Source: Serinibacter arcticus
GTDB taxonomy: Bacteria > Actinomycetota > Actinomycetes > Actinomycetales > Beutenbergiaceae
DNA: 64,000 nt
Assembly: GCF_004786095.1 (NCBI RefSeq)
Contig: NZ_RHPJ01000003.1
Coordinates: 496,001 to 560,000 of the forward strand
Reading direction: 5' to 3'
The notes under the pieces were generated by a model. It did no database searches. It was not told where the DNA came from and saw only the letters and a program-made list of their open reading frames with translations. The position numbers were made by a program, and so were the translations under genes. The stretch's first letter is position 1; the number at the start of each line of letters is the position of its first letter. Of the stretch, positions 16,642 through 24,579 are shown one piece after another.

Positions 16642-19526
16642 ACGAGCTCCTGGGCCACGACGCCGCGGCGCACCAGCGTCATCGCCTCACGGGCCCGTGC
16701 CCGCAGCGCGGGCGACGGCGCCGCGTTGGTCAGCTGGTCCAGCACGTCGAGCGCCTGCTTGCACCAGCGCACGAAGTCGCCGGCGGCCATGTCCCCGGCG
16801 CTCAGGACGTCGCTGAGGCTCGACCCGCGCGCCCACAGGTGCGCGAGCCTGACGAAGCCCGTGTCGATCGACGGTGCCGGTGTCAGACCGGCCTCGCGCT
16901 CGAGCGCCTCGACCTCGGACGCGGCCCGCGCCGTCGCGTCGAGCGCCTGGCTCAGTCGCGTCCCGACGCCGTGCACGACGCTCGGGCCGCCCTCGTCGTC
17001 GCCGCGGGAGGAGTAGACGATCGTGGTGACGACGGCGGCCAGCTCGGCCGCGTCCAGCCCGTCCCACGCGCCCGATCCCAGGCACTGTGCCAGCACGAGG
17101 TCGCGCTCGGCGTACAGCCGTCGCAGCCAGCGACCCCGGTCAGTCACCGTGGTCCTGTCCCCCTCGCGGTCCAGGTACCCCAGCTGCAGCAGCACCTCGC
17201 ACACGCGGTCGAAGTCGCGCGCGATCGACGCCGTCCGGCTCGCGATCCGCGCCGTCAGACGGTCGTGGTCGGCCTGCAGCCCCTCGGCGCGGCGCGCCCA
17301 CCGCAGGTGGTCCTCGCGGTCGGGGCACGCGTGGCACGGGTGGGAGCGCAGCGCCGCGCGGAGCCGCGCGATGCTCGTCTCCGTGCCGCCGTCGCGTCCC
17401 TCCGCGTCGTGGTCGACGGCGTCGGCCCGCGGTCTCGCGGCACCCGAGAACCCGCTGGTCAGCGCGTTGCGCAGGCTGGCGGCGAGATCGCGACGGGCCC
17501 GGGGGTCACGCGCGTTGAAGTCGCGCGGGACCTTGACCCGGCCCGCGACCCGTACGCCCTGCGGGGCGTCGTGCGCCGTCAGGGTGCGCACGCGGCGCTC
17601 CTCGTCCAGGACCTCCGGTCGCGGTCCGTCGAAGCCCGACGTGCCGGGGTCGACCACCACGGCCCACGCCGACCGACGGCCGCGCGAGATCTCCAGCACG
17701 TCACCGATCCGCAGGTTGTCGAGCGAGTCCGCGACGGCGCGTCTCCGTGCCCGGGACCGCTCGCGCTCGCCGTCGGCCTCGACGTCGGACAGCTGCCGGC
17801 GCAGCTCGAGGTAGGAGTCGATGTCGCCCCGGTCGCACGCCATCGAGGCGCGGTAGCCGGCGAGCGCCTCGGCGCTGCGGCTCGCCTGGCGCGCCAGACC
17901 GACCACCGACCGGTCGGCCTGGAACTGCGCGAACGACTGCTCCAGGATGTCGCGCACCCGCCCGTACGGGGCGTTCGTGAGCAGGTTGACGGCCATGTTG
18001 TACGTCGGCTTGAAGCTCGAGCGCAGCGGGTAGGTGCGCCGGGAGGCGAGGCCGGCGACGGCGTTGGGGTCGACGCCGGAGGCGTACAGCACGACGGCGT
18101 GGCCCTCCACGTCGATCCCTCGCCGTCCGGCGCGCCCCGTGAGCTGCGTGTACTGCCCGGGGGTCACGTCGACGTGCTCGCGCCCGTCCCACTTCACGAG
18201 CCGTTCGAGCACCACGGACCGTGCGGGCATGTTGACGCCGAGCGCGAGCGTCTCGGTCGCGAACACGACCTTGACCAGCCCGCCGGCGAACAGCGCCTCG
18301 ACCGCCTCCTTGAACGCGGGGAGGAGGCCCGCGTGGTGCGCGGCGACGCCCCGCATCGCGGCGACCGCGAACGAGGAGAACCCGACGGCGTCGAGGTCCT
18401 CGGCGGGGATGCGGACCGAGGTCGCCTCCAGGATCTCCCCGATGCGCTTCTGCTCGGCCTGCGTGGTCAGCCGGATGCCGGACGCGACGACCTGGTCGAC
18501 GGCGGCCTCGCACCCCATGCGCGAGAACACGAACACGATCGCGGGCAGCAGCGAGGCGGCGTCGAGCCGCTCGATCACGGTGTCGCGCCGCGGGGGGCGC
18601 ACGGTGCCGCCGCGGCCACCGCCCTGCGGCTTGCCCGCACGCCCGCCGCGACCACCGTCGCGTCCGCCGCGACCGCCCCGGCCGCCGGAGCCGCCTCTCC
18701 CGTAGCCCCCGGGGGCGGGTCCGGCGCTGCTGCGCTCGGCCCGCCGCACGGCCTCCACCAGGTCGGGGTTGAGGACGGCGCTCGTGTCCTTCGCGCCGGC
18801 CCCGAGGGTGTCGCCGAGGTCGTGCGAGCGGGTCGTGTAGAGGTCGATGACCTCGTGCCGGACCATCATGTGCTGCCACAGCGGGACGGGGCGGTGCTCG
18901 GAGACGACGACCGCCGTCGTCCCCCGCACCTCGGTCAGCCACTGGCCGAACTCCTCGGCGTTCGAGACCGTGGCCGAGAGCGAGACGAGCCGGACCGTCG
19001 GGGCGAGCAGGAGGATTACCTCCTCCCACACCGGTCCGCGGAACGCGTCGGCGAGGTAGTGCACCTCGTCCATGACGACGTAGCCGAGGTCGTCCAGCGT
19101 GCTGGAGCCCGCGTAGATCATGTTGCGCAGCACCTCGGTCGTCATCACGACCACGGGCGCCTCGGAGTTGATCGACACGTCACCCGTCAGCAGCCCGACC
19201 CTGTCGGCACCGTGCACGCGTGCGAGGTCGAGGTACTTCTGGTTCGACAGGGCCTTGATCGGCGTCGTGTAGAACGCCTTGCGGCCCGATGCGAGCGCGA
19301 GGTGGACGGCGCACTCCCCCACGATCGTCTTGCCGGCGCCGGTCGGGGCGGCCACGAGCACGTCCTCGTTCGAGGCGAGGTGACGGCACGCGACGCTCTG
19401 GAACTCGTCGAGCGGGAAGTCGAGCTCGCGCTCGAAGTCCTCCAGCGCCTGGGCGAGGGGCCCCATCGCTGAGATCTGCTTGGCCCGACGGCGGGAGGCC
19501 GCGTACCGCTCGGCCGGAGAGGTCAT
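16638..19526 (-). CDS. helY: Ski2-like DEAD/DEAH-box RNA helicase HelY
   Basis: 962 residues. Walker A APTGAGKT (60-67), DEVH box (153-156), SAT (183-185), helicase C domain with the LVKVVFATETLALGVNMPAR and TGRAGRRG motifs, then the long C-terminal helical (DSHCT-like) region with CHACPDRE. Between motif III and the second domain (~272-314) lies an Arg-Gly-rich insertion with repeated RGG words, typical of RNA-binding tails. Probable cytoplasmic RNA helicase of RNA processing or decay. ATG 19526 follows TAGGCT by 6 nt; the TAG of that box is the stop codon of the upstream lipid kinase gene. Confidence 0.93.
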   Translation of the reverse strand: MTSPAERYAASRRRAKQISAMGPLAQALEDFERELDFPLDEFQSVACRHLASNEDVLVAAPTGAGKTIVGECAVHLALASGRKAFYTTPIKALSNQKYLDLARVHGADRVGLLTGDVSINSEAPVVVMTTEVLRNMIYAGSSTLDDLGYVVMDEVHYLADAFRGPVWEEVILLLAPTVRLVSLSATVSNAEEFGQWLTEVRGTTAVVVSEHRPVPLWQHMMVRHEVIDLYTTRSHDLGDTLGAGAKDTSAVLNPDLVEAVRRAERSSAGPAPGGYGRGGSGGRGGRGGRDGGRGGRAGKPQGGGRGGTVRPPRRDTVIERLDAASLLPAIVFVFSRMGCEAAVDQVVASGIRLTTQAEQKRIGEILEATSVRIPAEDLDAVGFSSFAVAAMRGVAAHHAGLLPAFKEAVEALFAGGLVKVVFATETLALGVNMPARSVVLERLVKWDGREHVDVTPGQYTQLTGRAGRRGIDVEGHAVVLYASGVDPNAVAGLASRRTYPLRSSFKPTYNMAVNLLTNAPYGRVRDILEQSFAQFQADRSVVGLARQASRSAEALAGYRASMACDRGDIDSYLELRRQLSDVEADGERERSRARRRAVADSLDNLRIGDVLEISRGRRSAWAVVVDPGTSGFDGPRPEVLDEERRVRTLTAHDAPQGVRVAGRVKVPRDFNARDPRARRDLAASLRNALTSGFSGAARPRADAVDHDAEGRDGGTETSIARLRAALRSHPCHACPDREDHLRWARRAEGLQADHDRLTARIASRTASIARDFDRVCEVLLQLGYLDREGDRTTVTDRGRWLRRLYAERDLVLAQCLGSGAWDGLDAAELAAVVTTIVYSSRGDDEGGPSVVHGVGTRLSQALDATARAASEVEALEREAGLTPAPSIDTGFVRLAHLWARGSSLSDVLSAGDMAAGDFVRWCKQALDVLDQLTNAAPSPALRARAREAMTLVRRGVVAQELV

Positions 19527-19532
19527 ACCTCC

Positions 19533-19538
19533 AGCCTA
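19533..19538 (-). promoter_or_regulatory. -10 element of helY, overlapping the upstream stop codon
   Basis: TAGGCT, 6 nt, ATG. The TAG is the stop of the lipid kinase gene. GGAGGT directly touches the ATG and is too close to serve as a normal ribosome site. Confidence 0.55.
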
Positions 19539-20567
19539 GGCGAGCACCCGCAGAGCCTCCGCCACGAGTCGCAGGCGCAGCGGCACGTCCCCGACGGGTT
19601 CGCCGTCGGCGTGCACGAGCGGTGCGGGGGCCGGGCCGCGACGGCGGTCGGTGCGGCCGGTGAGGTCTGTGCCGCCGGGCAGCAGGAGCACCTCGCGCGC
19701 GCGCACCACCTGGACCACCGGGTGCGTCACGTGGGTCCCGCCGTACACGCGCGGGAAGAGGTGCAGCAGCGTGCGGCGAGGCATGGTCGGGGCGGTGACG
19801 ACGTCGAACAGCCCGTCGCTCCAGTCCGCGTCGGGCGCGATCGCCATGCCGCCGCCGATCGAGCGCGAGTTCGCGACGGCGACCAGGGTGCCCGCGGGCC
19901 CGAGGTCGCGGCCGTCGGCGACCACGCGCACGTCGAAACCGTGGAACCCGACCAGCTCGGCCGCCAGCGCGACGACGTAGCGCGAGGAGCCCTTCGGCCA
20001 CCCGATCCGGTTGGCGCGGCCGTTGACGGCGGCGTCGATCCCGGCGCTGAGGACGTTGACGAAGTAGCGACGCGCGACGGGCTCGCCGTCCCCGGGCTCC
20101 TCCCCCGGTGCGACGGGATCGTCGCTCGGGCGCACCGCCGTGATCTCGCCGACGTCGACGCGGCGGGGCTCGCGCGTCAGCGCACCCAGGAGTCGGGCGA
20201 CGGCGGCCACCGGGTCTCCACGCGGGAGGCCGAGGCTGCGCGCGGTGTCGTTGCCGGTCCCGGCGGGGACGAGGCCGAAGGCCACGTGCGGGGCGTGCGC
20301 GAGGATCGCGTTCACGGCGAGGTTCGCGACGCCGTCGCCACCGACGCCGACCAGGACGGTGGAGGGGCCGCGCCGCTCCCGCGCGGCGTCGGCCGGCTGC
20401 TCGCGCAGGAAGGCGGCGGCGCGCCGTCGGGCGCTGGTGACGTCGGGTTCGGTGAGGTCGACGACGTCGTGCCCCGCGGCCCGCAGCTCGGCCAGCGCGA
20501 TCGGACCCGCCGTGGCCGCACGACCGCGACCGGCGGCGGGGTTCACGAGCAGGCCGATGCGGGTCAC
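19536..20567 (-). CDS. Diacylglycerol kinase family lipid kinase
   Basis: 343 residues of the DAGK catalytic/YegS-BmrU family: N-terminal RIGLLVNPAAGRGRA, nucleotide loop GVGGDGVAN, PAGTGND near residue 105, and the C-terminal SIGGGMAIAP and LVHADGEPVG segments. It phosphorylates a lipid such as diacylglycerol at the membrane face, possibly in phosphatidylinositol-type lipid metabolism. GTG start overlaps the upstream stop by 4 bp (GTGA). In many actinobacteria this gene lies between tatC and the helicase; the tat genes are not here. Confidence 0.9.
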   Translation of the reverse strand: MTRIGLLVNPAAGRGRAATAGPIALAELRAAGHDVVDLTEPDVTSARRRAAAFLREQPADAARERRGPSTVLVGVGGDGVANLAVNAILAHAPHVAFGLVPAGTGNDTARSLGLPRGDPVAAVARLLGALTREPRRVDVGEITAVRPSDDPVAPGEEPGDGEPVARRYFVNVLSAGIDAAVNGRANRIGWPKGSSRYVVALAAELVGFHGFDVRVVADGRDLGPAGTLVAVANSRSIGGGMAIAPDADWSDGLFDVVTAPTMPRRTLLHLFPRVYGGTHVTHPVVQVVRAREVLLLPGGTDLTGRTDRRRGPAPAPLVHADGEPVGDVPLRLRLVAEALRVLA

Positions 20568-20938
20568 GGCCGGGGTTCGCCCTCGGGCGACGGCGACACG
20601 GTGGTGGTTGACCCACCGGTGATCCCCGCCCAGCGCGCGCTGACGCGGTCGTAGCGGGCCTGCTTGCGCGCGCGTCGGACGGCGCTCACACCGGCACGCA
20701 CCTCGCGCAGCTCGGCGCGGCGCTCGTCGCTCGCCGTGATCTCGGGAGCGATGGCCGAGGTCGCCTCGGCGACCTCCTCGAGCTCGGCCAGCCGGGTCTC
20801 GAGCCGTTCGAGGACCCCCTGCGCGAGGCGCACCTCGGCGAGCAGGGCGCGGAAGGACCGGTACAGCCGGAACCCGATCCACGCCAGCACCGCCAGCGCC
20901 AGGACAACCAGCACGACCCACACCAACCACCAGGGCAT
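20564..20938 (-). CDS. Small membrane-anchored coiled-coil protein
   Basis: 124 residues: one N-terminal transmembrane helix (about 3-24, WWLVWVVLVVLALAVLAW) followed by a predicted coiled coil (~30-65, LAEVRLAQGVLERLETRLAE) and a polar tail. It occupies the position of tatA in the usual pafB-pafC-tatA-tatC order but lacks the FG hinge and amphipathic helix of TatA, so I do not call it TatA. It overlaps pafC by 1 nt (TGATG) and the lipid kinase by 4 bp. Function unknown. Confidence 0.8.
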   Translation of the reverse strand: MPWWLVWVVLVVLALAVLAWIGFRLYRSFRALLAEVRLAQGVLERLETRLAELEEVAEATSAIAPEITASDERRAELREVRAGVSAVRRARKQARYDRVSARWAGITGGSTTTVSPSPEGEPRP

Positions 20939-21906
20939 CAGCCCACCTCCTCGTACGCGGCCAGGGCCGCTGCGGCGCGAGCGGCGATCGACTCGGCCAG
21001 ACCTCGCGGTTCGAGCCCGAGGACGTCGGGTCCGAGATCGAGCACGAGCCGGGCGAGCCAGGCCTCGTCGGCGACGTCGAGCGCCACCAGGATGGCGCCG
21101 TCGCGCTCCGCAAGGATCTCACCGCCGAACCGCTCCGCCACCCAGCGGCTCCGCGGGGTGAGCTCGAGGCGGGCCTGCAGCAGGGTCTGCTCCGGACGCA
21201 CCCGACCGGACGTCGAGGCGACCTCGTGGGGCACGGCGTCCTGCCCGGTGCGGGTGATCGCGGCGACGCGGTCCAGGCGGAAGTGCCGCACGGCGTCGGA
21301 CAGCAGGCACCAGCCGCGCAGGAACCAGGCCTCGCCGTCGCTCAGCAGCTCGAGCGGGTCGACGTCGCGCTCGGTGGTGGCGTCGGACGCGCTGGTGTAG
21401 CGCAGGTGCACGCGCTCGCCCTCGGCCAGCGCGGCGCGGGCGGTGCCGAGCACGCGCGAGACGTGGGCGTCCAGGGCGGGGTCGGCGGTCTCCAGGGCGA
21501 CGGCCTCCGCGGCCTCGGCGGCGTCGCCGGCCGCGGCCGTCAGCTTCGCCAGCGCCGAGGCGACGGCCGGATCGGCCCCCATCCCCGGCAGGTTCGCCAG
21601 GGCCCGCAGCGCCACGATGAGCGCGACGGCCTCGCCCGGACCGAGCCGCAGCGGGCGGTCCATGCCGCGCGCGTTGGTGAGCGTGATCCGCTGCGCGTCG
21701 TAGGAGTCAGCCGAGAAGTCGAGCAGGTCGTCGGGCTGGTAGCCGGGCGTTCCCGAGACCCACAGCGTGTCGACGTCCCGCATGATCTGGGCCTGCGGCA
21801 CGCCGAAGTGCGCCGCGAGCTCGGCGACGGGGACGTCGTCCCGGTCGGCGAGGTAGGCCACCATCGCCAGCAGGCGCGCGAGACGCTCGGACGTCGACTC
21901 AGCCAC
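20938..21906 (-). CDS. pafC: WYL-domain transcriptional regulator PafC
   Basis: 322 residues: N-terminal winged HTH (ERLARLLAMVAYLADRDD...), middle domain, WYL domain with the DPLELLSDGEAWFLRGWC segment, and a C-terminal WCX domain. With PafB it forms the PafBC activator of the LexA/RecA-independent DNA-damage response in mycobacteria. ATG 21906 overlaps pafB by 8 bp, consistent with equimolar production. Identification relies on the paired arrangement and domain order. Confidence 0.92.
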   Translation of the reverse strand: MAESTSERLARLLAMVAYLADRDDVPVAELAAHFGVPQAQIMRDVDTLWVSGTPGYQPDDLLDFSADSYDAQRITLTNARGMDRPLRLGPGEAVALIVALRALANLPGMGADPAVASALAKLTAAAGDAAEAAEAVALETADPALDAHVSRVLGTARAALAEGERVHLRYTSASDATTERDVDPLELLSDGEAWFLRGWCLLSDAVRHFRLDRVAAITRTGQDAVPHEVASTSGRVRPEQTLLQARLELTPRSRWVAERFGGEILAERDGAILVALDVADEAWLARLVLDLGPDVLGLEPRGLAESIAARAAAALAAYEEVG

Positions 21907-23017
21907 GGCCGGCCTCCCCCGTGGTTGGTGCGGACGATTGGATGTCGCCTGTCGCCGGGTCGGTCGCAGGCTCGGAGACAGGGTCGGTCTCGGTGCCGGT
22001 CGTCGCGGTGCCGACCGTCGCCAGCCCCGCGGCGGCGCGCAGCCGCGTCACGACCGCCTCGCGCAGGTGCGGCGGTTCGAGGACGACGACGGCGTCCGTG
22101 TGCCCCGCGAGCAGACCCGCGAGGTCGTCCGCGTTCCCGACGGCGAGCTCGAGCACGTCCCAGCCGCTCCACGCCGCCTCACCCGGCGTCGCCGCGAGGG
22201 CGCGCAGGCGGACCTCCCCGGCCCGCTCGGGCCGGACGGCGACGCGCGCGACGTCAGCGGCGCCGTCGTCGCCGACGGTTCTGCCGATGCTGCCGGAGGC
22301 GCGCGACGTCGCGCCGAGCCCACCCCCGGTGCCGGTCACGCGCGGGTGCGTCGCACCGCCGCGCGCACCGACCTTCACCGCGCCGGTGATGCGCGTGAGG
22401 CGGAACATGCGCTCGGCGTCGCGCACGAGGTCGTGCCCCAGCACGTACCAGGCGCCGTCACGGACCACGAGCTGCCACGGCTCGACGCGGCGCTGCGCCG
22501 GCGCGCTCGACGTCGCGCCGCGGTACCCGAACGTGACGACGGCGCGCGACGCGATCGCACTCAGGAGAGGGTCGAACGTGGCCGACGGCGGCGGGATCCG
22601 CAGCACGTGGCCGCTGAGCTCGCCCGAGGCCGCCGGGGACACCGCGCGCAGCTTCGTCAGGGCCCGCCGCGCGGGCAGGTCGAGGTGGGCGCCGTCCCAC
22701 ACCTGCGCGGCGACGCTCAGGACGCCGATCTCGGCCGGGCTGAGGTCGACCCGCGGCAGGTCGTAGCCGTCCAGGTCGATGCGGTAGCCGATGTCGTCGC
22801 CGTGGGCGTCGTCGGTCAGCGTGACCAGCGGGATGCCGAGCTCGCGCAGGGTCACCTTGTCGCGCTCGAACATGCGCTCGAACGCGTCGTCGTTGCTCGC
22901 CTGCGAGTAGCCGTTCACCGTGGCCCGGACGTCCGCCTTCGTCATCCGGTGCTCGGTGTGGGTCAACGCGATGACGAGGTCGAGTAGCCGTTCAGCCGGC
23001 GTCACCGATGTGGACAT
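21899..23017 (-). CDS. pafB: WYL-domain transcriptional regulator PafB
   Basis: 372 residues: HTH (SVTPAERLLDLVIALTHTEH), WYL domain with VEPWQLVVRDGAWYVLGHD and a WCX tail; two low-complexity stretches (~232-270 and the last ~35 residues, Thr/Glu/Pro-rich) lengthen it. PafB partners PafC. ATG 23017 is preceded by TACGCT at 7 nt and no ribosome site, so leaderless. The divergent DUF3866 gene starts only 34 bp away, and in many relatives pafA would be upstream; it is not here. Confidence 0.92.
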   Translation of the reverse strand: MSTSVTPAERLLDLVIALTHTEHRMTKADVRATVNGYSQASNDDAFERMFERDKVTLRELGIPLVTLTDDAHGDDIGYRIDLDGYDLPRVDLSPAEIGVLSVAAQVWDGAHLDLPARRALTKLRAVSPAASGELSGHVLRIPPPSATFDPLLSAIASRAVVTFGYRGATSSAPAQRRVEPWQLVVRDGAWYVLGHDLVRDAERMFRLTRITGAVKVGARGGATHPRVTGTGGGLGATSRASGSIGRTVGDDGAADVARVAVRPERAGEVRLRALAATPGEAAWSGWDVLELAVGNADDLAGLLAGHTDAVVVLEPPHLREAVVTRLRAAAGLATVGTATTGTETDPVSEPATDPATGDIQSSAPTTGEAGRG

Positions 23018-23024
23018 CACCACC

Positions 23025-23030
23025 AGCGTA
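23025..23030 (-). promoter_or_regulatory. -10 element of pafB (leaderless)
   Basis: TACGCT on the minus strand, 7 nt before the pafB ATG, inside a 34-bp divergent start-to-start gap. Confidence 0.5.
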
Positions 23031-23038
23031 GTGCGCGG

Positions 23039-23044
23039 CATGAT
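23039..23044 (+). promoter_or_regulatory. -10 element of the DUF3866 gene (leaderless)
   Basis: CATGAT, 7 nt, ATG 23052. It is placed 8 bp from the pafB -10 on the other strand, so the two promoters would overlap face to face. Confidence 0.4.
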
Positions 23045-23051
23045 GGTGCCC

Positions 23052-24566
23052 ATGATCATCTGGCGCGACGGCGTGGTGACCTCGACCGGAACGTCGTGGC
23101 GGGGGGCGCAGGAGCTGCAGGTGGAGATCACCTCCGGACCCGTCGAACCGGCCCGCGTGGCCCCCGGCACGAGCGTGCGGGCCCTGGCCTACACCGAGCT
23201 GGTGGGCACGCCCGGGGTCGGTGACCGCGTCAGCCTCACGTGCTCGGCGCTGGCGCGCGGGCTCGGGACGGGCGGCTACGCCCTGGTGGCGGCCGTCCCC
23301 GACGCCCTGCCCGCCGACCCGCCGCCCTCCCCCGGGCACCTCGTCAAGGCGCGGTACACGCCGCTGCAGCCGATGGTGCTCGGCGTGGACGAGCAGGAGT
23401 CCGACTCGCACGCCGTGCTGGCCGACGCCGACGACCTGGGCGGGATGCCCGTCGTCGTGGCGGACCTGCACTCGGCGCTGCCGGCCGTCCTGGCCGGGAT
23501 GCGCGCCGAGGCGGAGGCCGCCGGTCGCCCCGCGCCCCGGGTCGCCTACCTGATGACCGACGGCGGAGCGCTGCCCGCCTGGTTCTCGCGGTCGCTGGCG
23601 CAGCTGCGCGAGGCCGGCTGGCTGGAGGCGTCCATCACGGTCGGCCAGGCGTTCGGCGGCGACCTGGAGGCCGTCACGGTCCACTCCGGGCTGCTCGCGG
23701 CGCGTCACGTGCTCGGGGTCGACGCGGTCGTCGTGGCCCAGGGCCCCGGGAACCTCGGGACGGGGACGCGGTGGGGCTTCTCGGGCGTCGCCGCGGGTGA
23801 GGTCCTGAACGCGGTCGGGGTGCTCGGAGGGCGCGGCATCGCCTCGCTGCGCGTCTCGGACGCCGACGAGCGCGGGCGGCACCGCGGCGTCTCCCACCAC
23901 AGCCTCACCGCCTACGGCCGGGTCGCACTGAGCGCGAGCGACGTCGTCGTGCCCCGGGCGCTCGGGGTGGACGTGGCCGGGTGGAGCACCGGCCTGGAGG
24001 ACGACGTCGCCGCGGCGGCCCGCGGGATCACCGCGCCGCACACGCCGCACCGGTACGTGCCGCAGGCGTTGGCCGGCCTGCTGGAGGCGCTGGCCACCTC
24101 GCCCGTGCGGCTCTCGACCATGGGGCGCGGGCTCGCCGTCGACGCGACGCCGTTCCTCGCCGCGGCCGCCGCCGGACGCTGGGCGACCCGGCTGCTGGCG
24201 CCCGTGACCGGAACCGTCTGGCACGTCGCGCTCGCGCAGGAGTGGGCCGACGCCGTCGAGCGCGGTGCCTACTCGCGCTCGACCCGCGCGGCGGGGCTCG
24301 AGGAGGTCGGCTTCGTGCACGCGTCCCGCGCGGACCAGGTCGACCGGGTCGCCGAGGCGTTCTACGACGATCTCGGCGACGGTGCGCTGGTGCTGCTGGA
24401 GATCGACGCCGACGCGCTCGCGGCCGCCGGGGTCGCCGTCGTGGCGGAGCCGGGGAGCGCCGACCAGACGGGTGAGCGGTTCCCGCACGTCTACGGTGCG
24501 GTGCCGATCGACGCGGTGCGCACGGTTCGCGCGTGGCGCGGGAGCCACGCCGCGAGCGTGGGCTGA
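23052..24566 (+). CDS. DUF3866-DUF952 fusion protein
   Basis: 504 residues. Residues 1-~375 are DUF3866 (starts MIIWRDGVVTSTG; RVAYLMTDGGALP; GPGNLGTGTRWGFSG; ends AALSTMGRG-like), a family of unknown function. Residues ~395-495 are a DUF952 domain (TGTVWHVALAQEWADAVERG, GFVHASRADQVDRVAEAFY, FPHVYGAVPIDAVRTV), a small fold often found as a separate protein. No stop or frameshift separates them. Start 23052 matches the usual family N-terminus; ATGs at 23040 and 23043 are alternatives. Confidence 0.88.
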   Translation: MIIWRDGVVTSTGTSWRGAQELQVEITSGPVEPARVAPGTSVRALAYTELVGTPGVGDRVSLTCSALARGLGTGGYALVAAVPDALPADPPPSPGHLVKARYTPLQPMVLGVDEQESDSHAVLADADDLGGMPVVVADLHSALPAVLAGMRAEAEAAGRPAPRVAYLMTDGGALPAWFSRSLAQLREAGWLEASITVGQAFGGDLEAVTVHSGLLAARHVLGVDAVVVAQGPGNLGTGTRWGFSGVAAGEVLNAVGVLGGRGIASLRVSDADERGRHRGVSHHSLTAYGRVALSASDVVVPRALGVDVAGWSTGLEDDVAAAARGITAPHTPHRYVPQALAGLLEALATSPVRLSTMGRGLAVDATPFLAAAAAGRWATRLLAPVTGTVWHVALAQEWADAVERGAYSRSTRAAGLEEVGFVHASRADQVDRVAEAFYDDLGDGALVLLEIDADALAAAGVAVVAEPGSADQTGERFPHVYGAVPIDAVRTVRAWRGSHAASVG

Positions 24567-24579
24567 GGGTCCCTCAGCC
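24561..24579. terminator. Palindrome containing both stop codons of convergent genes
   Basis: GGCTGAGGGTCCCTCAGCC: a 9-bp inverted repeat around a single T. It contains the TGA of the DUF3866 gene and, on the other strand, the TGA of the GNAT gene. It could act as a short bidirectional terminator (7-bp stem with 5-nt loop). Confidence 0.5.

Noticed and set aside
20564-20938. TatA
   Set aside because: It has one N-terminal TM helix in the right place but no FG hinge and no amphipathic helix.
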